Shown here in pieces: positions 25,401 to 40,400 of a DNA stretch of 64,000 nucleotides. The DNA lies in the NCBI RefSeq assembly GCF_037975245.1, contig NC_092580.1, forward strand, positions 10,941,501 through 11,005,500, in the 5' to 3' direction. The notes under the pieces were generated by a model that ran no database searches, was not told where the DNA came from, and saw only the letters and a list, made by a program, of their open reading frames with translations. The translations under genes were made by a program, and so were the position numbers. Every line of letters begins with the position of its first letter. Position 1 is the first letter of the stretch. This DNA comes from Apostichopus japonicus (lineage: Eukaryota; Echinodermata; Holothuroidea; Aspidochirotida; Stichopodidae).

Positions 25401-28400
25401 ACATAAGTTTCCGTTCAAGCAGTAATTGTTGCATAGACATCACTTCCTCATCACAGATTGTAACATTCTGTACAGTAAAGTAGGTTAGAGTCAAAACTAC
25501 AAAGTCAAGGACCCATTGTTGTAAAATGTTAACTGAATTGTATTTGCTTTAATTGGGGGGGGGGGGGTTCGGGGGGGGGCAGTATGGGTGGATGGCCTTG
25601 CGTTGAGCTTGGAGGATGTAATGTTCCTGTTTATAATACTGTGTTGCTGTGCATGAGATGATATCAACAGATTTGGTAATAATATTGCTTATTACTCAAA
25701 GTTGAAAAGATGCGTAAATATGCATTGTTGACCCATCATAGTCTGCTTCAAGATATCAATAGTAATGCATGTCATCTGATTTCAGGCTGTGCTACAATAA
25801 TAGTTTTGATGCCCCCACCCTTCCACCTCCCATCCCATTCCCCAACATGTCAATGGAATTTCGATGAAAATTGAAAACAATTAATTCGACATATCTGCTC
25901 TGATTAGATCTTTACAAATATGTTCGAAGAAGAACACAATTTTTCAAAATGTGCCATGATCAGGACTACTGTAGCCTCCATGGTCCACCCGTACTGAAAG
26001 TAATAAACTTAACAACAAGTAAATGAAATGATGCTTGGAAGCCTTGGAGATCTATGGAACTTGTTATCATAACAAACTACTGTACTGTGCATACAGTAGC
26101 AGAGGAAAAGTGACGTTTCCTTTCCTCCAACCTCACATGTTGTCAACTAACATTCCACCCCCCCCCCCCCCTCCACCACCTCCTTCCCTACATTCTTACA
26201 CCCCTAAATGTGGCACATGGACATCAGTGATCTCATGTTGTCAGCTTCTATCCCCAATCTCCTTCATTGGGTTCTGGCTTGCTTCTCCCTCCCCATTTCC
26301 TCCCCTGGGTTCTGGCATTCTCCCCTCCCACACCCATTCCCTGGGTATTGGTATACCATATCAGGTCAGCTTACAGTATGTTGCATCTTGTCTAACAGAA
26401 CATAGTACGACAGTAGCTATACTCTTTATCATACATGTACAGTAATGTGACATGTTTACTGCATACTACTGTATGTATAGAAATCAAACAAATATTACAA
26501 TGATAACAAGATAACTGAGGATCTGGAATGATATTTTCTATCCATCTATCAGCTGAAGTATAAATCAGGGGGCAAAGGTCAGGACATGAGGTATTGTCAT
26601 GCTCAGTTTTATATTATCTACAGTGACTGATGTCATACTGTGATCTCCATGGATGATGGCATGATCCAATAAAAGCCTTTAAACCCTGCCAGGCGTGAGA
26701 GGTACAAAGGTACACATGCAGTCAAAACAGGTACATCCTTACACAGGAAGACTTTTAAAAGGTTTGCCAAAAATTGAGCTTTCCGATATAAGCTAGTACT
26801 GTTGTTGTACTACAACAGCTCTTTTAACAATATGAAATATACTGTATGTATACATGTGTGGCTGTTGGGGTTCTTTCATACATTTATCCATGAGTGTATT
26901 AAAGGAGCTTTGCAAATGGATTTGACTCGTAAGTAGACCTACAATAAGCCTATCAGATATTGCATTTCAGTTCCACACACAAAGAAAAGCAGTGTCGAGT
27001 GGAACTAATTGTTAAACAGCGTGATTTATAAGCTTTGTGCTTCTAGTAATACTGAATAGTCTAGCCCTCATAATAACTGAATAAGAATGAAGGCTACTGT
27101 ACATGTGCTGTAAAAATTGTATTAAATTAATATTTTTGTATTACATGCATATACTCTTGTACATATGCTGGCAACGATATCAGGTATCTTTTCCTTAGGA
27201 TCAGTTTACATTAGACCGAGAGCATGGCGTTGAACCCCATGCAGACCGTTGAGAGAAAAAGTTAAAGTACCATTTTAAGAGAGGTTTGTAGATCTGTTAT
27301 GTCACTAAGTTCCTTGCCTTCCTTCTAGATCACCCAAAGCACAACAGGAACGATGAAATAATCAGGCAGAAGTTTCAAAAAGCTTGCCTAAGTAGAAATA
27401 AAAGCATTCAACAGAATTGTGTGGGACACAAATTATTTTGTAGTGGATTAAGGCAGTATGCTAATAACCCACTGATTAAAGAGTAAGTGTTATCATTGGT
27501 TAGCACCGGTATGCATGTATCCCTTGGTAAATACTGTAGTATTCAGACATTATGTGATACATACAATATTATATGGTTCTGTCAGAGAGACATATTGAAA
27601 TAAGACCTTTAAAACTCATTGTGTGTGACTCCCTCAGGGACTAGCAGATTGTTTTTTTTTCTACAAATTTTGATTAATACTTTGACAATGTCTGATTATA
27701 TAGATAATTCATTTGGGAACTGGATTAAATTATTCACAAGTTGCTCAAAACCTACTCTTGTCCAGATATGTTTCACACACAAAGGAAGTTTTGTATGCAG
27801 CTTAAATTTTGCAATGGTTTTTATCTCCAGGTCAAGATGATTGGCTTCTTGCCTAGATCCATTAAACCCTGGTGGTCCCTACAATTAGCAATGTTTTATC
27901 CTCAAATTATAGCAACATCAAAGTTCATGTTACTTCAATGTTAGATTTGGAATCTAATGCTGATACAAAAGTATGGCCAGTAGGTCCTACTTGATATTGT
28001 ACAAAAAAATGTTGTAGTTCTATGGAGTACATTGTGGGTAGCCAACCTTGAATTAGAAGTTATGAGGTGATCTACCTTCAAAGCAAATAGAAAGAGCGCC
28101 ATCACTTTGACACTCAACATTGGATATTTTTGGCAAGGATCAGGGATAGAATATTAGAAGTGTTAAAGATAGATATTAGATCAGTAATTACTGTATCTTC
28201 CATGATGCAGTTCATTTGGAAGCATTCCACTCATTATAATAATACAGATATCAAACCCATGGCACATGAAATTGTCAAATCTTTGAAACCATGATCCATG
28301 AGTGGTTAAATATTTGAATAGTCAACAAAGTTTATTGACTGTTGTGATGCAATTCAAATTTGCATTTGATTAACAATAGACAGGTATATTGTTTGTGATT

Positions 28401-31400
28401 GACCTCATATATATTCCTCTTTACCATAACTTGAAGTTTGACACCTAAATGGAACCTGGTGCATTCTTAGCTTTTACGTGTGTACAGTATATATATATGT
28501 GTGAACTTTATACATGTATGCCCAAAATAATGTGATTTGCTTGAAGTTCATACTGTACTTGGCATGTACTGGATGCAAGAAGCTTGTTACATCTGTTGAA
28601 GGTCAAGGGTCAGCAGTTAATGAATATTTAATTATCTGATAAGTCAAACGGTACAGCTTGGTTGAGCTTTATCTGGTCAATTGCATTTAGTACAGTAATA
28701 GCCCCCTTGGTAAGGTACAGAGATGGTAACTTGAAAATATTTGTTTTGGATGGAGGCAGGTGGAAGGGGCAGAAAGGGGGGGGGAGTGATTTTGGGGATT
28801 TCAATACCAAATTTAATCCAGAAAGCTGCTTTAATTTATAAAGTATTAGGCTTTAGGTTTCAAGGGTAAAAAAAAAAAATTACAATGGGCAATACTCAAC
28901 TAACTCAGTTCTCTTTTGAACAGTCAGTAGAGAAATTTGCCTTCCAGCAATTGTAGATTTCTTACATGTATTATGAAATCAGGAAGCTGTTTTATTGATA
29001 ATTAGCACTTTGCCAAGTTCATTGAAAATTAAACTTGACAATTTTTTTAATAAACTTGATTCCTGATGTCTTGCCACAAGCACTATTTGTCAAACTCAGC
29101 AAATTCAAAAGTGACATTGTACTACTACATAGATGAACAGATTCTATAATCTTCAAATGCATTTTCCATTTAGAGAATTGATGAAGTTTTCATGACCTAC
29201 ATCCTGAAACAATTGAATCAGTTTCTGCATAAGTAACCAACTGTTTCATTAATATATATGTAAACAAGTCGAGCTGTGTCACTTCCTTCACCTTAATTGC
29301 ACCCTAATTCTTGTAAATGCACACCTCTAATGTTAGTGTACACAGTCGATAACACATCCGTTCCTTTTCTTCGACAACCGCTGTACAGTGTCCCCTTTTG
29401 TCAGAGTGGACTGTCCCGATGATGTAATGCTTCTCCAGTTCTGTGAACTCTACCAATCACACCAGCTGGTAAATAGAAGTGATTGCATGATATTCAGTAG
29501 GAACTTCCTCATTGGCTAGAAATGACAACACCCCAGTAGGTATGAGTCATAGTTTGTACTCTAAACCAAATGGAATGTGCCATTGTGAAACTGGTAGGTA
29601 CAATAGTAGTAGTAGCAGTAGTAGGAAGCTGTTTTAATATCAGAATCATTCAAAAACAGCAAGTGCTTGTTATTGCTGGTACCGCCGGTTGTGAAGTAGC
29701 GTTCGTTTCAGTGTGAGTGGTAATATTCAAATCGACCAGAGGTCAGAGAAGAGAGCCAACGTGGCCTGTGTAGTGTGTAGCTTGCTTCCTGTACAGTGTG
29801 TAAAGATCAGGTTTTTATTCTTTTGAACCGTACGATAGTTATAGAGCCAACCTCGAATATCATCGGAAGTTGGGGATAATTCTAACACCCGGTTTTCCTT
29901 CCTGATTTTGTTATCTGATTGTGATAAACTACAGTCTTCTCTGCTTGTATTGCACCGTTGGAATCTTACAATTCATCCAGCGTCAAAAGATGGCATGTTG
30001 AAAGCCGTAGCTGTTCTTTCGGTCTGTGCCAGCGAGAAAATGAAAATCGGCAGTCGTCCAATTCATCCCGGCGAAATTTTTTGTAAATTTATCAAACAAC
30101 TCAACTATAAATCGGCAAAGACGTGATCCCGTGTGGACTTTTATCAAAAGGAAAAATTTCTGTACATAGGTTAGATCTTTGGTGAAGATTATCTCTATTT
30201 AAAATAGTTTATGTATTATATCTCTTGCCATATATCTGTACAGTTCATCACTATAAAAGACTGTGTAGTACTAAAGACATAAACGAGCCTGTCAATTTCC
30301 TGATTTTGGATTTAAATCCTTTCGGTTTTTCTGTTTTTTTTTTTCTGGCGGAAGGAGGCTTATTTTTACTTGCCATTTTTAAGTTGTGCAATTATGCTGG
30401 ACATTGTTAATATATTCAAGAGCGGTATGCATTCCATTAAGCGTAGGATGTGGAATCTGAACCAAATGAGGCAGGAGGCCAAGATATTCGGTCCCATGCA
30501 GTACCCGGGGAACATTATGAGGTACAACCATGTCAAAGCTGAATTCATTCCTCTACAAGGTAATATATATATATATTATATATTTTTGTATCTATTATGG
30601 TCATTATTTCAGTTGTAAATTATTCACTGTTTGAAATCTCACGTGCGCCACATGTTTCCTGTATAACTCTAATGTGTGCCACGTGTTTCGAGGCTGTTCT
30701 ACAGACACAAAGAAAGTGAAGGCTGCTGACCACATGTATCTCAGTACACATGTTGATATTAGATATTTACAACCAGATTAAACATTGAACGTTACAACGT
30801 ACAGGTAAAATTATTTAAGTACAAGGGAGTTTCAACACAAACAGTTTTGCATTTCACATTCGGTTAACACTGTTCACTGTGTTCAGGCTTTGCAACGTTT
30901 AGTGTGGCATAGATTAACTTTCTCCAAAATGTCGTGTCTCAGTTTCTAATGAACTGTGCCAATCTTCCCGAATCCTACATGACCCATTTCATCTGGACTG
31001 ATCATTTACTTGTATCTGGACTTTTCTGGACTTCCCATGGATGTTCATCATCTGTGCACAATGTGTTGAAATTTAATGTCCTGTTTTGGTAAAAATTTCT
31101 TTAACCAAACGAGGTTAAAAAAGCTAACAGCTGTGTATGCTTTTTGTCCCACTTACCTGTCTTTTCACAATGTTAGCACTCTATCTACCATACAGTACTG
31201 TACATGCCGAGCTATTTCGGTGGGCTTTAGCACTGATCTCCGCTGGTGACCTGCCACTCCCCCCATGTTGGAAATGTCTGAATAAGAACCTATTACTGGC
31301 TTCTTCCTTCTTGACTCAGTTTCTTAATTTGTAAAAATGCCTGACACTATGGAACAGATTTCAGTCTGTTTATAAATTGTCTGTTTGTTTGTTTTTATAT

Positions 31401-34400
31401 ATATGTATGTGTGTTGCAAGTCAATGGCAGTCTGCTATTATTATCACATATACCTGCAGCATACAATATGAATACACTGATCATTTTTGAGATCCTTCAA
31501 TTAACTTGTGCACCAACCATGAAGCATTGCTAGCTGCATGGCTGACTTTTACTTTCAAAATCTTAGTGTCAGAACAAACCTAACTGTTTCAGTGCATACA
31601 AGAGTGTTCTCAAATTTATGATAACCCGTTGGAGCTATGTCAGCACATTACAACTGAGCACACCGTCACTGTTCATAATAATAGGGTGAAGCTTTTGTAG
31701 AGTATAACACAAAAAACAAGATTAACTCCTCAGATGTACTATAGAATTCTGATAGGGTGAGTCAGTGGTGAAATGGAAGTGGGTCACTGGGTGTGCAGTA
31801 CGAGACCATTACGGTTTTTGGTAAACATACAGTGTACATATAGGGAGAGAGTATATTGAAAGGAATACAGGGTGCCTCACATATTCAGTGATATATGAAG
31901 CTTTCTTCCTACTTGAAACACATGGAAGGGGGAGGGGGGTGGGTACAGTAGTGTACAATTAAGTTACACAAATTGTAGCATTGATCAATCATCATTTCCT
32001 TTAGTTCCCCTTACCTGTCTCCACTCAGCATAAAAGCACTCTTCTACCAGCTTAAGCCTACAAAACTGGTACCGTAGTATCTTAATCCTGTATATATTTC
32101 CAATGGACCACATCTGGGAGTCCATCCCCAGTTGCCCAGTGCCTTTTCCCTTCTGAACCTCTTAGAAAACTTACTATTGCAAGCAATGAAATGAGTATCA
32201 CATTTATGTTACATACATTATTTCTGCTCTTTAAGTTTGCATACATACAGTACTGTACATCTACAATGTTAGGTACAGTACATTGCATGTACACGGTCAG
32301 CTTTCCATCAATCAGCCGTGATATATTCACGAACTGTTGTTCTTTCACTGTTCCATGATTAGTTCAATAGTTTTTACATATATATATATATATACTGTAT
32401 GTAGATGTATATATATGGAGTCCTACAGGAACCAGGACTAGAAACCAGTTCACTCTTTCACACTCTTCATTACAAACATTGTGCGTTGTATGATAATACA
32501 GCACTGTATCATTACAGTACAGAACTGTACAGAGCTGTACTACCAGCCATTCTATCCATGATGAATAGCACTCACTGGTATCTGGACCTAGTTTTCATTC
32601 CCCTCTCCGGAAACTAACGATATAATGATGTAATTAAGTAGTCAGCTGTAGGGCGTATCATATGAATAGCAATGTGTCCATTGTCTCAGAAGCAGATGGT
32701 GCTAGAGACTCATTTGGGAGGAAACAGATTGGGTCTTATTGACTGGTGGTATATTTAAATTAATATTGAAACATTTGTGGATGGGTAGAGGTTGTCACAG
32801 AGACCAAATATACAGTACTACTCTACTGTAGTTGGCACTTATGAATTCCTGTACAGTAGTGGCAGGATTTGAAGTGTCTAATTTAATATGGATTAATGCC
32901 AAAAGGATGCAACAAAACATAAAGGAAATAAGAAAAGTAGCGGTTGATAAGGTCAAGGTACTTTGTTCCATTTGAGTAGTTTACAAACTTGTCAAGGTTC
33001 ATTTGCAGCAGCAATGTTATTTATGATTCTAGAACCTAGATATTATTTAATTGTTTAAAATATTACTTGTACAGTTAAGAAAACAGAATAAACTGTTCAT
33101 CATGTAGTTTAAGCAAATTTCAAAATGTTTGACTTTTTAAGACAGTTTTCTATTTTAATGAAACATGAAGGAGGATGTTTGGTGTCAAACAACGTTGAAA
33201 ATTGATCAATATTAACTTAAGAAAGCTAGTTTAAGGAATTTTATATTGTTTCACCAAAGTCAGGTTCCAGTGCCATTGAAAATTACAGTACTACTGTACA
33301 TGTACAGTATACATCTTGAAAGCAAACTGTGCATTGCATATTATGCACTGTGGTATCTATCACACACACAGGATTTTGACACTACCACTGCATGGGGGGT
33401 GACATGATATCACAAGTATTGTGGACAATTTTGTGGTTTACACAGTTCGGGTGGATTAAAATGGATTCAATTAATTATACTCAGTGTTACTGACCAGTGT
33501 GGTATGACACATTTCTGCTACATATTTACTCTATGAAGTATGCACTAAGCATGATGGGAGATTGTTAAAGCAGTGTGATGAGGAGTTAACGATGCTTTTA
33601 AAACAATAACGTGACTAAATGAACTAGTGTTTATGGAATTGTGGCGGTTTTTTATTGTTTGTGTCAATCAGGAGGAATTTACTGTATTCATCTCTTACTA
33701 TACCTGTCTGCACAGTACAATTGCACTTTCCATTTATCAGTAGTACACTAGCAACATGTAGTATTTTTTTTCACTCCAAAGAATGTTATAAAGAGACTAA
33801 ACTATAGAATGTAAGGAAACTGAATTATTTGTTTGTTGGTACCAACATGAAGTGAAAGACTTCAATTTCTCTTTTCACTGTGACATTATTTATAGTAGAG
33901 CATCTCATTTCTCCCAACTAAAGCTATCAATACTGTGTAGAAGGGAACAACAACCCCCCCCCCCCCCCTTCAATTTATACTGTAACTGATTGCACTTCAG
34001 CAAGCTAAAGACCCTTTGATTGTATTCATCAAAGAAACTTAAAATAATAAAGCAAGTAGAGTATATACTGTAATTAATCATTCCAGTTGGATCTTTAAAA
34101 AGTCATTATCCAGAAACATTTACATGATATGAGGATAGTGTACCAATCACATATGAAAAACAAATTGGGAACTGTTTGGGAGAAGGAACACAAAGGGGGG
34201 GGGTAAGGGGGGGTGGAATGGGGATGAGGGAAAAGGGCAAAACCCCCGTATTTTTCAACTTCCACGTCTTTGAAGTGTCACTTGACGTAGTAGAAAGCTC
34301 AATGTACTGTTTTGGTTTGGGATCTATCATCTTATGTAGTAACAGACAATATCAAAAACCCAGCTACCTTAATATAGTAAATTTATGCAATCATTGATTA

Positions 34401-37400
34401 ATGATTTAACCATACACACCCCATTAACAAATTTTGCATCTTGCAACTTTTCCCACCGTTTTTAATTAAGTCTTTAACCCCATAACCACACACATGTTCA
34501 ATCCAAGCCAGGACCGAATTACGCTATTTAAACTATTTTAACTTATAATGGAGAGTTTTTTCCTTGATTGCAGTATTTTTAATGGGAACTGCACCCCATC
34601 CCCACCCATTCTATTTCATCCCCACCCCACACTATGCCAACCCATGACTATTAATTGATCTATAAGTTCTGTTCAAATGACTCTTAAATTCATTGCAGGG
34701 TAAGAAGGGAGTTTCCGCTGATGGGTGGGTCTGTTTTTTGTATAAGTCAATAACCCCCTTTAAAAGGCAGTTGATATATATGTTGATATTCCTAGTATCC
34801 TTCATCTGTCTGTCTAGTTCCTATTAGTCATCCCTCCTTCATTCCGCGTGTAACATTTCAAATGAGCTGATGGGAGACAGCGTAGGCGAGTGCTTCCCTC
34901 GGTGACAGTCTGTTCAGTAGCAGCCAGTACTGCAGGAATGGAGAAACTTCCATTCATGACGGAGTTAGCTGTTACAGTAGCAGACTTTGAAGCCAGTTCC
35001 TAATATTTTAGTCGTTCAAGTGTTTTGGCAGTTTTGCAACATTATAGATATAAGACCCGTTTCTAATCTCTTTGGAATTTTCTTGTGGGGAAGTCATTTC
35101 TGTGAGGAGGTATAGTACTAATGTTATTGTTCATTTCTAGTTATAAATATTTTACAGTACATGTTAATGTTGATAGTAAACTGCCACGTTTGTGCATGTT
35201 TTCAATGCGATGTTTATAGGCTGCTGTTATGGTTGTATTCTGAGTATGTTGTATAGGAGCAAGCCGTAGGTATTATCTTCATAACCTGTAATTTTATACA
35301 TATGTATGTACATTTGTGACTGTATTATACAGTGTTGTAAACTGTTCTGCTTGGCTATGAACTGTACAGTACAGGTAGTTACTGTAAGCTGCCTCGCATA
35401 GATAGAAGTCTTTGAGTCTACAATTGTTTGGTAACTTTGAAAAACATGGTTAATATTAAAAATACAATTAATGTTTCATATTTTGAATTGAAATTCAAAG
35501 ATGGCTCTTAAAGTTGACAAAAGGATACGTTTGTGTCTTTATCTAAATTATTGTTACTCAAAGTATAATTCCCCAGAAAATATTTAATATAATCCTGAAT
35601 TCTTGTAATATTCTAGAGTATATTTATGAAATGGGAATTGCGTTCTAGTAGCTGGCTTTTCCACGTTATTTACTCAGCATTCCTTGAATTGAGGAAATAA
35701 GTTTGGCAAAACAAATTACCACTGAATTAATTGATATTAGGACATTTCCTATTTTAATTGGCAAATCTCCAGCGTGAGAAAATCGAAGCAAATTTGCTCC
35801 ATGAACAGTATATCATCGAACCCTCATTTACAATTATGTACAGTACATTAGAGCTTACCCACTCTACATTCTTAGTTTCTAATTCTAAGCCTCTCTGAAG
35901 AAATTTCACTGCCAGAAGTTACACTTGCAGAAAACAATAATTCTTTCAATTGATAGTGTACTGGTTGGAGGGAGGGGGGGGGGGATGGTAGCGATGTTGG
36001 CCGTAGAGCCATCTAATTTGATAATATAATACCGACGTTACTTAGAGGGTTAATGACATTTTAGTATACATGTATAAGGTGTCGTTAGGCGTGTCCACGT
36101 GAGTAATAGGAGTATCCCCCAGCTGTAGCCTATCACTATTAATAATTATATTAATATATATATTTATCAGACCCTTCTAAATCGTCAACGGTACCGTATA
36201 TACTGTGTGAAGGAAGGAAATGTGCCCCTCTCCAAAAGTGGTCTCACATTCGGTACCCCCTTCCTTTGATCCAAAGTTCATCGATCAAGGTTTTACCGCA
36301 GACGACTTTTTGACCTCATTCAGGTACAAGTATGTTTGCTCTGGTAGAAAACATGGAGGACGCTTGGCTGTACTGGAATCCAGTGTGGAGAGGTATTGTT
36401 AGAAGTGCTTCGTGAAAAAAGTCCGCACCTGTCCGTCTTGCTTTTATCAGTATTATTTTTAGTTTTGCTCAAATTAATTTTGCATGTTTTCAGTTCCCTT
36501 AAATAGCATTTGCTTGTGGGCAGGCATGGCCTTTTGGCAACTCATCGTAAATGAAAAAGAGGGGGCATGGGGGGGGGATGGGTATAAAATACCTACTGTA
36601 GGCCATTGCGGGATAGGTACATTCTACTGTACATGTTTAAAATGGCCTTAAAATGGTGAGTTCATGAGAAACTTGTACTTGTAGGGTTATTGAAAGGTCA
36701 ACAGCATAGCTCCCATTCTAAGCATGCTAAAACATGCTATATTTTTTTTTTAAACTTCTTGGCAGTGTTTTGACCAGGAGTGCTGCAAGTTGTTTACAGA
36801 AAATGAGGAGTTATAAATTAGATAGTTCATGATATCATTGACATTCAGGGGATTTTCTCAGAATTGTGGTAAAATGCTTGGTGAAGAATGAACATGATTT
36901 TAATGACCTGTAAATCATGTGTTTTTCTAGCATATTTGGGGCCAAATTGAAGACCTCAAAGTCAGACTGAACCATTCTTCTGAGGGGAGCTTGTGTTTTA
37001 CGTTACAAATCATGTTTTGATCACAGACGGATTGGCCAACCGACTAATTAGCCTGTCAGTCTTTATTACTCTAGCTGGGGATTGGTATGCTAGGGGTCCC
37101 ACAAAGACAAACCAAAGGCACCATTTCACATGAAAGGTTCCAAAATACTGTACGCAGCTTGTTCTGAGGCCCAGTGCGGCCAGTTGGATCACCGAGCCAT
37201 CAGTAATTTCCGGCCTAGTCCGTCCCAATGTCCGCTCATTTCTGTATAGGTTGATTATAACTTGTTTTATGTTACAGCTAGGCCTCATCAAAAATGCTTC
37301 CAAACTTGGCCCCTGGGTATTGAATAACATTAGTAATTAGTAAGTGAAATGTTATACTTTGAGGAATCAAATTTTAGACTTGGGAGTTAGTCATCCACTA

Positions 37401-40400
37401 TGATAAACATTCCAATAGTGATTTTGCTGGCTAGACTCATAAAAGTCTTTTAAGGACAACCTCTTTGGTATCGTAGGTTCTCTACTAATTTTTTCAGTAT
37501 GTCAGGATTTTGATTTTTGTTTTTGCATAATTTGAAAGTACTGTATATGTAACATTCTGTATTCCTAATCTTCTTGGCTGGTTTTACTAATAATCTCATT
37601 GTTTGAGTTATCACTATAAATACATATATATTATCTCTTATATTATCTCTGGAGTTTTTATAAGGAACGGGGATTATTTGTGATTTGGTGACACTTGAAC
37701 AAATCTGACCCCATGTCAATCTAGATTAGTGTATGAGAAATAAGGAAGTTGGGAATATTTAAGGGTGTCCATGAGTCTGGTCCTCCCCCCTCCCCCTGAC
37801 CGAAACATATCTCATCTTGAGGATGAAAATGGTCATTTCATGAAACTGCTTTAGTGAACATTCTAAAATGTTTGGCCTTCAAAATGACCAAAGGTTCACT
37901 TGAACAAGTGAACCCCCTTCACTATGGGTTCTACGGTATAATTAGGCATATTGTAGAGGATGGAGATAATAGCTGCATTTTCTGTTGCTTAAGTTTTGAT
38001 TTTATTAAAGAGTAATAAGCATAATTACAAATTTCAGGCATCTCTTAGATAAAAAATTTTCATTCATTTCTTGTTTTTTCATTTTTCACAATAAAATTTA
38101 AGAGATGAAGGAGTGGTTGAGGGTACAGATAGTGCATAGGGTAGTGTGTGAGTGAGGGAAGCAGTGGGTGGACAGGGGCGAGTAAGAGACATTTCCTTAG
38201 CTCCTCGCTTACCTGTCTCCCCACAACCTTAGCACTCTTGTTCTACCATGCCTAGACCGAACTGTGAGGAATCAGTTTTGGAATATCTCAGTAACATTCT
38301 TGACAAGTTAGTTGTACTGAATAATCTCTTATCAATGTCAGTGACTGATAACAGAAAAGTGAAGATTACTGTAGGTTAAGAAAAAAAAAGAAGACCATTC
38401 TGTGACCTTTTGGAAAATTTCTTGTCTCTGTTTATTGCTGCAATTGTAAGGCAAAAATGGGGAACAGTTTACTGTATTTATCCAGGATGTTTTAGTTTCA
38501 TTCAGCCACAAGGGGAGGGAATTTTGCCAACTGATAATTGATGAATTACTATGCTGTGCATATGTGCAGTGCATATGATATTTCTATCCTTCTCCTTATG
38601 GATAAGGGGAAGCAACAATACTGCAAGATCTTCTGCATGGTTATCAATATTCTTTACATTCTGCATGCATTTTAAAGAAAAAAAAGAACAGAAAGAAAAA
38701 TTCTAACATTTCGGTATGAACTAATGTACTGTATGTTGCTTTCCTACCTCTGCGGTCACATATCCATTTACTGCTACATTGCAGGTACATAGCTTTGTTT
38801 GATGTGGTTAATTTACTGTACTTTACCTAAGGTCATTTACTACATTCAGTGTACAAATTTGACCCTCCTCAGATCTGTGTCTGAGAACAATCTGCAATTT
38901 TTCGTTGGCTGATATTTTAGGAGATGATATCAATGTACTGTATATTCTTTTCTCATAAATTTTCTATTTGACTTCGTGTATGACTACAACACGTTAATAT
39001 CTTACTGGGAATTTGACAAAAGTTTGAGATCTGCTGTCTGTCCGTCGTTCAATGTGCCAACTGGACCTCCTTCTTTTCCGTAACTAACTATGCTAGCAGA
39101 ACAGTTTTTATTCCCAAGTTACTTTGGACATCTCGTTCCCATCCGCGTGGCGCCCTCTATATATATAATTGCACGTACTTATTTCTCGGGTTGTTTGGAT
39201 AGTGGGTACAGAAAAATGGGATTTTAATAACAAAAGTTCATTGCCTTCTTGTTAAGACGAAGATCTTTAACGCACCCCATGTCAATTATCCAGGTCCTAG
39301 AAAAGGCAATAGCGACAATTTTGACAAGGCCAAATACAGTATGTGAATTTTTTCACACTTGTTAAGTGTTTCTTCAATTTGACACATGTACATTCAATGA
39401 TACTCAGAGGAAGTGTAAAATTTTACGCTTCCAAGTGTTTGCGGTATTACCAAGGTTTTAGCAATAAAAATATTAATTATAAATATATATTGGGGGGGGG
39501 AGGTGTTTGGTTTGTACTAAATGTGGAGCAAAATGAATTTTTTTATGGATGTAGGTATTAATAACTAAAGTGCAGTTACACCGAGGCTCACAGCTGCATC
39601 GGTACTCGGGTGGAAAAATTTTAATTTTGGGACGATTTCGTTATTTTAATTGGAACAATTATTTTGAGCCTGAAAGTGCATAACTTACATGAAATGCTCT
39701 CGTACAGAATAACCACATGTTGCGTTTGAGTCAATTCTGTACTGAGTGGGAGTGTATGCTTAGTATGTTATGACTCCTACAGTAAGTTGCATTAAACTGT
39801 ACATAGTGAATACTGTGCAGTGTAGTATACACACACAAGATTTTATTGTAGAAATCACATAGTTAATGTTTTAATGTTTTCCACTTTCCCATCTCCTATA
39901 CTCATTTGGACAATTCTATCTGTGTGTACAGTATTTAACACTGATCATGTTACAGTATGTCAGGAGTCAAATGTTCAGGTCCAATTACATGTCATCCAAA
40001 ACTTGCAAGTCATATCGTCTCATACCTGTGTCGCAGGGGGTGGGTGGTTGTGGGGTGGGTGTTTCGGATAAACAACAAACATAATTTGGTCAAGAGCGAA
40101 ATCTTGACAGTACTTAGATCGTGGCTTACAGTATAAAGTAGATAGATCTACAAACTCTTCCTTTCATCTCTTCCATTAACTACGTGAGGTCAGTCTTAAT
40201 ATTCCCCATATTCTGAATATTCTCCATTGCCTCATCGGTATCGTCAGTTGCGATGAGCTCACTCTGTGATCTGTTGTGAACAACTTCCTGTGGAGAACTG
40301 TGTCATGGCATGTACTGCGGTATCAGCCAGGTCACGTTACCGATGTCTAAATTTAGTCGCACGTTTCTGCCGATTCTTTGTACCTTTGTTTTTAGCATTT

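Noticed and set aside
36220-36323. ATG-started frame ending at a GTACAAG donor, as another RASSF first exon
   Set aside because: It leaves phase 2, so joining to exon 2 gives an immediate stop; no other support.
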